From Piscicola geometra (lineage: Eukaryota; Annelida; Clitellata; Hirudinida; Piscicolidae), in the NCBI GenBank assembly GCA_943735955.1, contig OX030957.1:3546801-3610800 (forward strand): a stretch of 64,000 nucleotides of DNA, given 5' to 3'. The position numbers and the translations under genes are program-made. Shown here piece after piece: positions 13,901 to 25,194 of the stretch. Numbering within the stretch: position 1 is the first letter of the stretch; every line of letters starts with the position of its first letter. Under the pieces are notes generated by a model, which was given only the letters and a program-made list of their open reading frames with translations, did no database searches and was not told where the DNA came from.

Positions 13901-15895
13901 ATGTTTTCAACTTTCCAAACACTCACTCCCCCACTTCCTTGCAAAACTAAAAACAACAACTTCCGCCCCAACAACAACTACGATAATAACAACTACCACA
14001 ACAACTCTCAAGCTTTCAGCAGCGACGACTTCAACTATGCCATGCAATTCACCAGCAAAATAGTTAACAATTACTGCAATTCCTCTCATGACCACAACAG
14101 CAAAAGGCACCTAAACAACCAAACAAACAACAACCATTTTTTTCCAACAACCCATACCAACTGCATTACTTCCAACAACAATCTCTACAAAGTCGTGCCT
14201 TCCACACAACAACAAGACAACATTTGCCTCTACTACTTCCACAACAACACCTTGCTATGTGAGAGCATTAATTACCTCTTAAATAATCTTTTAATAATTC
14301 TTTTTTTCATAACCATTTTTCCCAAAAACCTCTATTCACTCTTTCAACTAAAGATTCATCCATACAACACGACTTAAACCATAAGCATCCACCTCACTAA
14401 CACAACCATCATTCCATCCAATACAACAACCCCCTTCAGACCACAGTAACAACTGCCATGGCTACATGTGCGACAGTGGCTCTAACTACTTCTCTTGTCG
14501 CCATGAAGAGCACTGCCTACCTCTTTCTTGCCAGGTCTCCTGATGTGATTATGAACCCTTAAGCGCTCCTCAAAATCTATCTAGTCACATATTATTTAAT
14601 TATTTTTTGATCTCATAGAGTGGTTCAATGGCGTCTGGGCGAAAGAAAACAGATCTTCCAAGTGCCTTGCTTATCGCTGAAGGTGGCTTGGTGTTTATTT
14701 TTTTATATTGTTTTCCTTCATTTCTTACTCATTCCACCAATTCATTCAGACAAAAGAAAGCCATACCAACACGAAAGCAGCAACCTCAACAGCAACAATC
14801 TTAACAACAATAACAACCTCAACAACTCCAACAACATCAACCACAGTTTCTACAACTCGAACACTCGTCTGAATGACTTTGGAAGTCATTTATCCTTCTT
14901 GTGCAAAACATTCAACAAAAGAGACAAACGGCTGCCATCGTGTGGCAGTAACAGGGATGGGTGAGTTGGGAGGAAGTGAATTGGTAGATAGGGATGGGTG
15001 GGTGAAGTTTTTTAAATTCAAGGAAGAATGAATGGCGAATGATGGATGAATGAAGGTGTTTGCGTTTGGTGGTTTGAGAACGCAGGAGTAGGAAATAGTT
15101 GAGTGATAACATTGGATAGCGGAGTAGAAATGGTGATGGTTTTCAAACCTAGTTTGAACTAAGTTTAGCATTTAATTTGACAGGGCGTTACTGGATGGTG
15201 ATGTGGTGGAAGAAAAAAAAAGAAAGATGCTGGATGAGTCATTAAAAATAAAAATGACGAAGGAAAAGCAGAAAAGACAACAGAAAATGACTCGAGAAAG
15301 GTTGCTTTTTTAGACTTACGGTGTGCTGAGTATCAACAATTAGATAATTGAAGGGATGTTTAATGTGCTTCCAGTAATTTTGTGTCGTGCATGTTCTAAG
15401 CATTTATTTTATTTTGTTCACTAAATTTATTATATTGTATTGCATTTATTAAAAGTAGAAGTCAGTCAGAAAGTGTCGAAGAGTAAAACGCAGAAAACAA
15501 AAAATACACGAGTACTAAAAAATGACATGCGCACTTTATTTAAAATTTTTAAAACGATGAAAAAGTTAAAAAAACTTGAAAAGCTACTTCGGGCCCTTCC
15601 AAACAGGGTGAGGGTGAGGAACATCAAAGAAGCGTTCAACCAATTGGGAAACGTAGCAACGAAGCGACTGCGCTGTGACAAGCCTCAAACCAAACTGGCG
15701 ATTCTACAACAGGCGATCTTTACAATCACCAGCCTTGAAGCACAGACTAGACGTGAGTGATTTAGTGGTGAATCGAAGGTTAGTTTCTTTATTGGATATT
15801 ATTTCCCACAACTTCTTTTAAACTACTTTGCTTCACTTACAGATCTAAACGGAATCCTTTCCAGAAATATAATGAAAAAATTAAGAAAGAATTGA
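13901..15895 (+). CDS. Class I bHLH transcription factor (E-protein / daughterless-like)
   Basis: Spliced model: 13901-14258, 14440-14534, 14619-14682, 14750-14960, 15184-15300, 15607-15752, 15843-15895. All phases agree (347 aa). The bHLH spans the exon pair ending at 15300 and starting at 15607: basic region KEKQKRQQKMTRERVRVRN, helix 1 IKEAFNQLG, loop with RCDKPQTK, helix 2 LAILQQAIFTITSLEAQTR. DKPQTKL-IL-QA-I-LE is the signature of E-proteins (Tcf3/4/12, Daughterless), which dimerise with tissue-specific bHLH factors and bind E-boxes in the nucleus. The basic region keeps the DNA-contacting Glu (RER) but has lost the usual NNA before it. The N-terminal half is Asn-rich and shows no activation motif I know. 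At about 347 aa it is short for an E-protein. The ATG at 13901 is the first in this frame, and extra 5' exons are possible. A second possible 3' exon lies at 16196. Confidence 0.85.
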
Positions 15896-16195
15896 AACAA
15901 AACTACGTCATTGTCTTTTCTTTTCATCATTTAAATCATTCTAATCAGCCCCATCATCTTCATGATTACAGGATCCATAAACAGTTTTAGAAAAAAACTT
16001 ATTAAGTGAAAAAACTATTTTTCGTTACAAAGACAATCAACTTAACACTTTGAAGTAGCAAATGATGATGTTTTGAAATCAATTTTGGAAACGAAATTAA
16101 TCATTGTGTGCATTTTAAATCAGTGTCCATCTTGAATATTCTAAACTAACGAAATTTGACATCACATTCTTGACTTCTTTTGCTTCAATCTACAG

Positions 16196-16281
16196 ATTTG
16201 AAACGGAATTTTTTCGATGAAACTAAAAAACTAATGACAGTAATTTTTGGAATATTCTTAGTTTTTTCCAAATCGCTTTAA
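16196..16281 (+). other. Candidate alternative terminal exon of the bHLH gene
   Basis: After acceptor CTTCAATCTACAG, the phase-1 frame reads HLKRNFFDETKKLM and ends at TAA 16279-16281. The acceptor and first bases closely resemble those of the proximal terminal exon at 15843 (CTTCACTTACAG, then HLNGILSRNIMKKL). Either could follow exon 15607-15752, so these look like duplicated, mutually exclusive last exons. One may also be a decaying copy: the proximal one lacks a base relative to the distal one, which hides a KRNPF reading equivalent to KRNFF. Confidence 0.5.
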
Positions 16282-16659
16282 CTGACATCAAAACTTTTTT
16301 GTTTGTTAGCAATTTTAACGAGCTTACCGTCTCATTAATTATGATAATAGCTTCATTAATTTTGAATTTTATAATGAACTTATTGGTTTTGGTAACACCA
16401 CTATCATTAACTAAATACCACCATCAACGAAAAATTCTATGCAAGAAAAATGGTCACGGATTGCAAGAAAGACGCACTACTGTTCAAATATTCACTTGAT
16501 TAAATCTCCATCATAATTCAGCTTTTCCGGTGGGCTTTCACATCAATTTCATGCCTAAAGATGTTGAGTTAACGGAATGAATCTATTCCTAACTTTTTAG
16601 TTTTTTTTTCTAGAAATTTATTTTTGCCCTTTTAATCGTGAAGATGATTGGTGTGCTGT

Positions 16660-16845
16660 TGATGATGACGATGACGTTAGTAATAATGATGGTGATTTTT
16701 TAGTCTAGGGAGTTAAACCAACGCAGGTCTTTTGACCTCTATGATAGATTATGTCGATGAGGGTGATAATGAAGACGATGATGATGATGACAATGATGAT
16801 GATGATAACGATGATGATGATGAGTATAATAATCAAGACAACGAA
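16660..16845. repeat. Imperfect (GAT)n trinucleotide repeat
   Basis: Two clusters of GAT/GAC units (about 16660-16700 and 16745-16830) separated by unique sequence. No reading frame of interest. Confidence 0.8.
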
Positions 16846-16859
16846 GAGTATGGCTAACT

Positions 16860-17450
16860 CTAGCTATAAAAAATAAAACTAACCAGTAAAATGGATCCAA
16901 GGAAAAGTCTGGCCAGTGTTTAAATAAATAAAAAACTAAAACTTAATTAGATATTTGTTTATCGCTTTTTGATACTTCGATTTGTACCTTATCTGCGCTT
17001 CTTTTTATGCGAAATTTATTTTTCACAGTTTGAATTTAATAGTCTGAATTTTTAATTTTTAATGACCACAATCAAAGCTTTAAAACTTAAAAAAAAATTA
17101 GTTATTAAATATTTATTCAGCGTAAAAAAGTATATTTTACAAAAGTATATATTTTTTTAAAATATTTAGGTTTCATAATAAAAATTTATTCAAAATATTG
17201 AATTAATATATATAAAGTTGAATTTATTTATTTAGATAATAATTTTTCCATTTCTGTGAAAAATAAATTAAATATTTCAAAAATTTTCACAAGAATTTAC
17301 TCGTATTAGCAAAACATTTTGTGAAACTTAGAAATATTATCTATTGATGTTTTGAAGCTTGAAAGCATGTGGTTGCATTATATAGGGTTTGGAGGTGTCT
17401 TGCATGCGTTGGTGTTTCATCCATGGAAAGTGTATTTGTTTGCGTGACTG
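16860..17450. other. AT-rich spacer, nothing recognised
   Basis: AT-rich DNA between the GAT repeat and the TGAG array. A short unique piece just before the array (17337-17450) adjoins the repeat but shows no coding evidence of its own. Confidence 0.5.
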
Positions 17451-17451
17451 A

Positions 17452-19167
17452 ATGAGTGAATGAGTGAGTGAGTGAGTGAGTGAGTGAGTGAGTGAGTGAG
17501 TGAGTGAGTGAGTGAGTGAGTGAGTGAGTGAGTGAGTGAGTGAGTGAGTGAGTGAGTGAGTGAGTGAGTGAGTGAGTGAGTGAGTGAGTGAGTGAGTGAG
17601 TGAGTGAGTGAGTGAGTGAGTGAGTGAGTGAGTGAGTGAGTGAGTGAGTGAGTGAGTGAGTGAGTGAGTGAGTGAGTGAGTGAGTGAGTGAGTGAGTGAG
17701 TGAGTGAGTGAGTGAGTGAGTGAGTGAGTGAGTGAGTGAGTGAGTGAGTGAGTGAGTGAGTGAGTGAGTGAGTGAGTGAGTGAGTGAGTGAGTGAGTGAG
17801 TGAGTGAGTGAGTGAGTGAGTGAGTGAGTGAGTGAGTGAGTGAGTGAGTGAGTGAGTGAGTGAGTGAGTGAGTGAGTGAGTGAGTGAGTGAGTGAGTGAG
17901 TGAGTGAGTGAGTGAGTGAGTGAGTGAGTGAGTGAGTGAGTGAGTGAGTGAGTGAGTGAGTGAGTGAGTGAGTGAGTGAGTGAGTGAGTGAGTGAGTGAG
18001 TGAGTGAGTGAGTGAGTGAGTGAGTGAGTGAGTGAGTGAGTGAGTGAGTGAGTGAGTGAGTGAGTGAGTGAGTGAGTGAGTGAGTGAGTGAGTGAGTGAG
18101 TGAGTGAGTGAGTGAGTGAGTGAGTGAGTGAGTGAGTGAGTGAGTGAGTGAGTGAGTGAGTGAGTGAGTGAGTGAGTGAGTGAGTGAGTGAGTGAGTGAG
18201 TGAGTGAGTGAGTGAGTGAGTGAGTGAGTGAGTGAGTGAGTGAGTGAGTGAGTGAGTGAGTGAGTGAGTGAGTGAGTGAGTGAGTGAGTGAGTGAGTGAG
18301 TGAGTGAGTGAGTGAGTGAGTGAGTGAGTGAGTGAGTGAGTGAGTGAGTGAGTGAGTGAGTGAGTGAGTGAGTGAGTGAGTGAGTGAGTGAGTGAGTGAG
18401 TGAGTGAGTGAGTGAGTGAGTGAGTGAGTGAGTGAGTGAGTGAGTGAGTGAGTGAGTGAGTGAGTGAGTGAGTGAGTGAGTGAGTGAGTGAGTGAGTGAG
18501 TGAGTGAGTGAGTGAGTGAGTGAGTGAGTGAGTGAGTGAGTGAGTGAGTGAGTGAGTGAGTGAGTGAGTGAGTGAGTGAGTGAGTGAGTGAGTGAGTGAG
18601 TGAGTGAGTGAGTGAGTGAGTGAGTGAGTGAGTGAGTGAGTGAGTGAGTGAGTGAGTGAGTGAGTGAGTGAGTGAGTGAGTGAGTGAGTGAGTGAGTGAG
18701 TGAGTGAGTGAGTGAGTGAGTGAGTGAGTGAGTGAGTGAGTGAGTGAGTGAGTGAGTGAGTGAGTGAGTGAGTGAGTGAGTGAGTGAGTGAGTGAGTGAG
18801 TGAGTGAGTGAGTGAGTGAGTGAGTGAGTGAGTGAGTGAGTGAGTGAGTGAGTGAGTGAGTGAGTGAGTGAGTGAGTGAGTGAGTGAGTGAGTGAGTGAG
18901 TGAGTGAGTGAGTGAGTGAGTGAGTGAGTGAGTGAGTGAGTGAGTGAGTGAGTGAGTGAGTGAGTGAGTGAGTGAGTGAGTGAGTGAGTGAGTGAGTGAG
19001 TGAGTGAGTGAGTGAGTGAGTGAGTGAGTGAGTGAGTGAGTGAGTGAGTGAGTGAGTGAGTGAGTGAGTGAGTGAGTGAGTGAGTGAGTGAGTAAGTGAG
19101 TGAGTGAGTGAGTGAGTGAGTGAGTGAGTGAGTGAGTGAGTAAGGGAGTGAGTGAGTGAGTGAGTGA
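17452..19167. repeat. 1.7 kb (TGAG)n tetranucleotide array
   Basis: About 1.7 kb of TGAG units. From 17461 to about 19092 (about 1.63 kb, some 400 units) I see no interruption. Variants (TGAA, TAAG, GGAG) occur only at the two edges. The complementary strand is open as a THSL tetrapeptide repeat because the four-base unit is stop-free in that direction. Lack of internal variants indicates very recent expansion, ongoing homogenisation or assembly smoothing. Confidence 0.97.
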
Positions 19168-19169
19168 TT

Positions 19170-22100
19170 GCTCATTAAAGTTGATTTAAAGGGTTCATAA
19201 ATTAGCTAACCGACTTTTGTTCACTACATTTGTCAAGACTGTTCCTAAAATAAGCTTTTTAGAACCTTATATAATTTAATGCATTTTTGTGTAACTTTTG
19301 CGGTTTCCAACAAACAAGAAAGTTGTAACCCTTTAAAACTTCTCCCGAATAATGTACTTTATTATGAAGTCAGGCAACAAATTAGACGCATAAAAACAAT
19401 TTTTAGTTATTTGAAAAACTATTTAATAAATATGTGATAAGTTGTATTAAAACATTTCTACTTTATTAAGATAATTTTACGAAAACATACGTTTCAATAC
19501 ATTTTCAGAATATAAACTTCTAACTAAGTAGTGCTTTCTAAGTATTAAAAAAAATTAAATTAATTTTTAAATAAAAAAATTGTGTGAAAATAAAAATGTA
19601 AACTCCTTAACGAAAAAAAATTTTAGCACATTTTTTTAGAATTCGTAACAATTTAAGTTAGTTGTTCGCTAATCAGAGTCTTAAAAATGTACAACTGAAA
19701 ACTTGAAAATTATAGCTTTAAATGTACATTTTAAATGATTTCAAACGTCTTCATTTCAACCCCAAAAGACATTAAAAAATGGTTTTGAAGTACCAAGTTA
19801 TTTCAAAACATGTTGGCAACTTTTCACTGAACTGGTGTTCACTGCATGCATTAAGAAAGCCATTTTTTCTCAATGTTCAATGAAGCAATAGAAAATTGAT
19901 CCTCGAGAAAAAAGAAACTAATTTATCATTAGAATAGAGAACATTAGCCAAAATATTGCAAATTTAAAGTTAATGGAGAATTTGATATTTGAAGTTCAAG
20001 CCTCCAGTGTTCAATGAATTGAGTATCTTAGAACATTTTTTAGAGTATTGCTCGTAGGCCTGAGCATCTATACCCAAATCATTGTTAAAAAAATTTGTTT
20101 TGCCTTCATCACTTGATAATAGTCTTAGGCAACTCACTTGCAATATTAAAGTTAAACAAGACTTAATTCAGTGAGTCTTTGATTCTATTCCGAATCAGTC
20201 TTCTTTTATCTCTTTATCTTTGACATCTATGTGGCAGATTTGAAATTTGAATGAACTCATCATCAAATTGGATTATTCTTATTTCATTCATCTCTTAAAG
20301 TTCATTTTAAAAAACAAAAGTATCTTCTTTCAACCTTCAAGTTTGATCCTCTTAACATGACTACTTTTTTGCGTATTTTGGCTTAAGCTTTCACCTTTGA
20401 AAACTATTCTTCAAAAAAGTGAAAACATTTTTTAAAAGGATCCAGTGGCGGATTGTGCGAAATCTCTCGAGAGTTGTTGAGAATGTCGATAAACGCTTCA
20501 TGGTTCGTTAAAGCATTAACTGGCATTTGAAAATCTTTTTGAATAACTTTTTTAAACTTCATTTTATGAAGTGATCAGAGCGAAACACTGTGTGTAAAAG
20601 GCGCCCATGTATAAGACGCAAATGATATTTCAAAGTTTGTAAAAAAAATATATTAAAAATTGAAAATTAGCAAATCGATTCGATAATGACTGCCATTTAT
20701 CTATTGAACAACCTATTCGAGAGATCATTTCAAATGAGTCTCATTAAAGATTTTACGCCCTTAAAAACTGGAAATTTTTTATATAACGCTTCAGAATTCA
20801 TCATCATCACCACGATTATTATCAATATTATCACGACCACCATCATCGTCATCATCACTATTGTCTAACTGACGAATTGTCCGCGTCAAATTGTCAGAAC
20901 ATAAACCTCTGAAACAATCGGAATACATGTTTTATTCTTTTGCAAAGTTTCAACAAATTTTTATATATTTAAATATCTACTTTTTTAGAGGCTAAAATAC
21001 ATTTATTTGAAGAATTTTGTTTAATTTTTGCAAGTTAAGTTCCTATTCATCAATTATTTTTCATAGAGTAAACTTCAAAGTACTAATTAAAATCAATCAA
21101 TCAGTCACTTACAGGCTTTTTTCAAATGAAAAATTGCAAATCAATAATTTTGTTAAATAAAAGTTTTTAAACCATTTAAAATGATTTTAACCAAGCCATG
21201 ATCAATTCCCTTTAACCCACAAACCACCTCAACATCACCTTAACCCCCATCATCATCAACATCATCACCACATCATCATCATCACTACGGCATCATAATC
21301 ACTATCACTGCAACACGTGTATTTCGCTTAGTAAACTGCCTGACGTTTATTCTCTGTCCTTGAAGAACTGACACACTACGTTGGCAACGGAAAGGTTTTG
21401 AGGGTCGCAGAAGATCGAAAAGCAGTTTCTCCCTTGGGATCACACTGCAACTGGAAGAGTGATATGGTTAGATATGAGTGATAATAGCTGATTCTTGGAT
21501 CCTTTAGGCACTGGTGTTGAGGTTGCTATCGGAGGCGCAGAAGAGGTTCTTGTCGAGTTTGGCGTTGTTGTTGTTGTTTTTACTGGTTTTTATTTTATTG
21601 TTGTCAATCCTATGGTTTTTATTAATCGAAAAATTGAATAATTTTAGTTCTATTCAAAAAGCATCAATTCGTTTTTTATATCATAAAAAACTTCACAGAA
21701 ATGTTTCAAATAATGAGAAACTTCAAATTAGTTATCATTTGAATTTATAAAAAATAACTTTGGTTTTATTTTGGGATTTTTTTCAAAATTATAAATAAAT
21801 ATGATTGATTATGTGGTGAAGCGAGTATTTAAAAGACCAGATTTCAGGAAGTTTCTTTTGTAGTTAATCAGAAATTTTGCGTTTTTTGCTTTTTGCAAAA
21901 ATTTTCGATTAAACACTTTTGCTTTGCGACACTTGAAAAATAATTAAATACGGCTAAGAAAACACTCTAAAAATGAATGCACACTTAAAAAGAAGCATTC
22001 AGAATTTTTTCTTTTTGTTTATAAAGTTTTGAAGCGCCATTTTGTGTTTAACATTTTTTCTTTTCTTTTTTTTCGTGTTTTATTTATTTGTAAATAATAA

Positions 22101-25100
22101 TTCATTTTTATTTTTAAGGATGGGGGTCTGCATGTAGGTTTTTGTGTGTTTCGTGTGAAGTGGAGAACAGATAAATCAAATATATATAAAATAATGCATA
22201 ATAAATAAATACATTTTCACGTTTTTAGTCAATTGCTCTATAATTAATGTTCTAAGTTCTTGTTTTTTCAGCATTTTTGATCTTCAAATCTTTCTTTGAA
22301 AAAATCACAGCAGATCATCCTCGTCGTCTTGTCTTCCACCCTTCTCTACTACAAAGAAGGGTGCGTGACTGTGTGTGAAAACACATGATGAACCTTTTCA
22401 CAGCTTTAGAAATACTTTAGATAAATATTATAGATTTTTTAAAAGAGTCTTGACAATGGAACTGACGAATGTTATGTTGTTGGTCAGAGAAGGGCTAACA
22501 GTTGGAAAATGGTCAACGTTGCAGCTGAGCCGGAAGTCGCTTTGTTACTCGAAATAATCACATATGATTATATATATTGATTATGCTTTTTGTATACAAA
22601 TAATAAATCATTATAATAATGTTTGTTAGTTAAAAGTAAGCTTTCTAAAATAATTCAAGTTGACTTTATTTTATTACTGAGTTTATTTCTAAAGTATAAA
22701 TACACAAAATTTATTCCCAGCTAAATATGCGTTTAATGAAATTAAAAATAGTGTTTTTCAAATTTTTTAATTAGATTAGTTTTTACATTTTTAATGAGGT
22801 ATCTAAGAAAAATGATTAATTGCTTTACGGACGATCAATTAGCTTTGGCAAATACCTTAATCATGTTCTCAATCTGAGTTGATCCCGTCAATCCGGGTTT
22901 TCATGAAAAATTTTTGGTAATTTAAAATATGAAAAATAATAAATCTATAAAACTAGTCAATAGACAAACTAGTTTCTACCTATTTAATTAAAATTAGGAT
23001 AACGAATTGGCTGACAAAAAAAAACAGTTAAATTTTTTTATAATTGAAAGTATGTTAAATATATATATTAAAAAATATTAAAAATTCCTTTTTCTTTAAA
23101 ACGAAGTCGTTCGTGACTTCTTAGAAAGTTTCTCATAAAAAAGTGCATTTGGAAGATGGTGTGCAAACTTCAGAACTCAACATATTTATGCTTTTTAGGA
23201 AGTATGTTGAAGCTTTCAAATTTTCATTTATTTATTTTATCAACGTTTAAAATATTTAAATTACTTGAAGTAAAACCTTTTATTCATTAATATATTACTA
23301 ACATATATGAAATATTCTCAAAATATTTAAACTAAAAATGGTAGGCTGCTTTGTTGAAAGATTAAATGACAAAGTTGATGGGTTTGAAATACTAAATTGA
23401 CAGCGAACATTCGAGGAGGCGTGTCTCAAAACTAGAGCTGGGCTGAACGCTCGATTCGCATTCAACTCAATATCGAATAGTTAATCAGATTGAATACGAA
23501 TGTTAAACACGTAATGCTCTTTTAAAAATTCCTGAATCAGCCAACCAATTTCAAAGCGTTGTTAGTGTTATAAGACTTAATACTTTTTGAATATTTTTTT
23601 TCATTTAGACACCTACGTTATACCACCAAGTCATAATGCTGCGTCAAAAAAGCTTCGCCTTTGTTGTTAGAGATTTCGAGGCGTCAGGGCTTGCATTGGT
23701 ATTTGATAACTAATGAAAAAAAATATTAAGATTTAAACATTGTTTGCAAATGAAAACCAAAGTTAAGAAGCGACTAGAGAATTGAGTTGATATGGCTGCA
23801 TGAGGAGGGAAGCGAAAGTCATTTGCTTTAATGCTGACATAAAGTTGCTTTATCCTTGCTATTGCTTAGTGATGTTGTTGGGTGCTGTTGTGGCTAGGTG
23901 TGGTGATTAAGTGTTATTGTTGGGTATTATTTTTACTTTTTTACGGTGTAATGTTGGAATTTTTTGATTTGTTTTCGGCATTGTTAATTTTAAAATTGGA
24001 AAAAAATTATTTAAACGATTTTTTGAATTAGTTATTAAACACATGCTGCTGAGATTTCAAAAACAATTATTTTTTCCACATTTTAAAACAATTATTTTTC
24101 CACATTTCAAAACATTTATATTTCAACATTTAAAACCCATTATTTTTTTCTATTTAAAACAGTTATTATTTATTCATCTTTCAAATAATTCACATAAATA
24201 CTTAGAATACGTCATAAAGCAGAATTACAAAGCTGAAAGAATGTCTCTTTTGGCCTACATAAAAAAAGGATATAAATTTTGAAGAAAAGGATTTACTACT
24301 TTTAATTTTTATGGCATTTTAAACTAGCATTTAAACAGTTTAAAAACCGTTTTTTCCACTATTAAAAACTTGAGTTGTATTTTTAACTCGCACCTAACCA
24401 ATAAAAATGGTTAATTATAAAGCAATTAATAACTTTGAAACACTTTCAGCTTAAAAATGATTCGTTTTCCAATAATTGGTAATTACCTTATAATTAGAAT
24501 CGTTCTTCACTGCAACCACTTGACTTATCGCGAACACATGTTCATTACCAAGACAAACTACCACCAGCACTTCGCATGCCTCGCAACCACCTCGACAAAC
24601 CCCTATAAAAACATTTTCTTATATTAATTTCGAAAATCTTTTCCAAAATATATCTCTAATAAATCAGTCGTTGCGTTTGTTTTATCAGCCTCCTTGTTAG
24701 TCCTCTCTTTATTTAGTTTCCATCCCCTCCCTTCTCTCCAAAAGACCTGGCCAACCTCCGAGGTTTTTCATTAGTGTGAAAGGTCCTAATTTCATTTTCT
24801 CAACAAATAATATACTGCTTGTGTGTCCAGCGAATTGACCTGCTCGCCGTGGAGTCTTCACATAAACACTGCTATAAGCTGCATAACTCTGCTGCAACGC
24901 AATGTTAGAGATGCTTCACTAAGCGCTAGAAACGGCGCACATTGAAAAAAAACAATTGCACGAAAACGCTTCAATTTTTCATACATTGGCCTGGAACCAA
25001 GTCAGATTCACGCCGCTATAATAAAATATTCATTGTTCAATGAATCATCAGCAAATTTTTGTTTGAGAAGAAAGTCAAAAAAGCGAATAATTCTTGAACA

Positions 25101-25190
25101 CGCGAGTCGAATAATCGTCAAGGCATCACCATTCAGGAGTTCAAGCAGTGCGTGAGTTTCATTCCCGAAACTAATTTGGAGGCGTGAATT
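19170..25190. other. Intergenic AT-rich region; two weak exon candidates near 21.4 kb
   Basis: Mostly AT-rich with small CAT repeats near 20800 and 21250. On the minus strand, 21580-21510 reads AKLDKNLFCASDSNLNTS before a GT, and 21425-21345 reads NCFSIFCDPQNLSVANVVCQ, continuing to a stop. Codon use looks gene-like and the two could be the last exons of a minus-strand gene, but I recognise no family and cannot prove the splice pairing. Other open frames here have no support. Confidence 0.3.
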
Positions 25191-25194
25191 AGAA

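Noticed and set aside
17452..19167. Telomeric or centromeric repeat
   Set aside because: The TGAG unit is not a known animal telomere motif and the array is internal with genes on both sides.
17337..19175. 612-codon frame of THSL repeats on the minus strand
   Set aside because: Translation of a pure tetranucleotide array; edges have no family motif or convincing splice sites.
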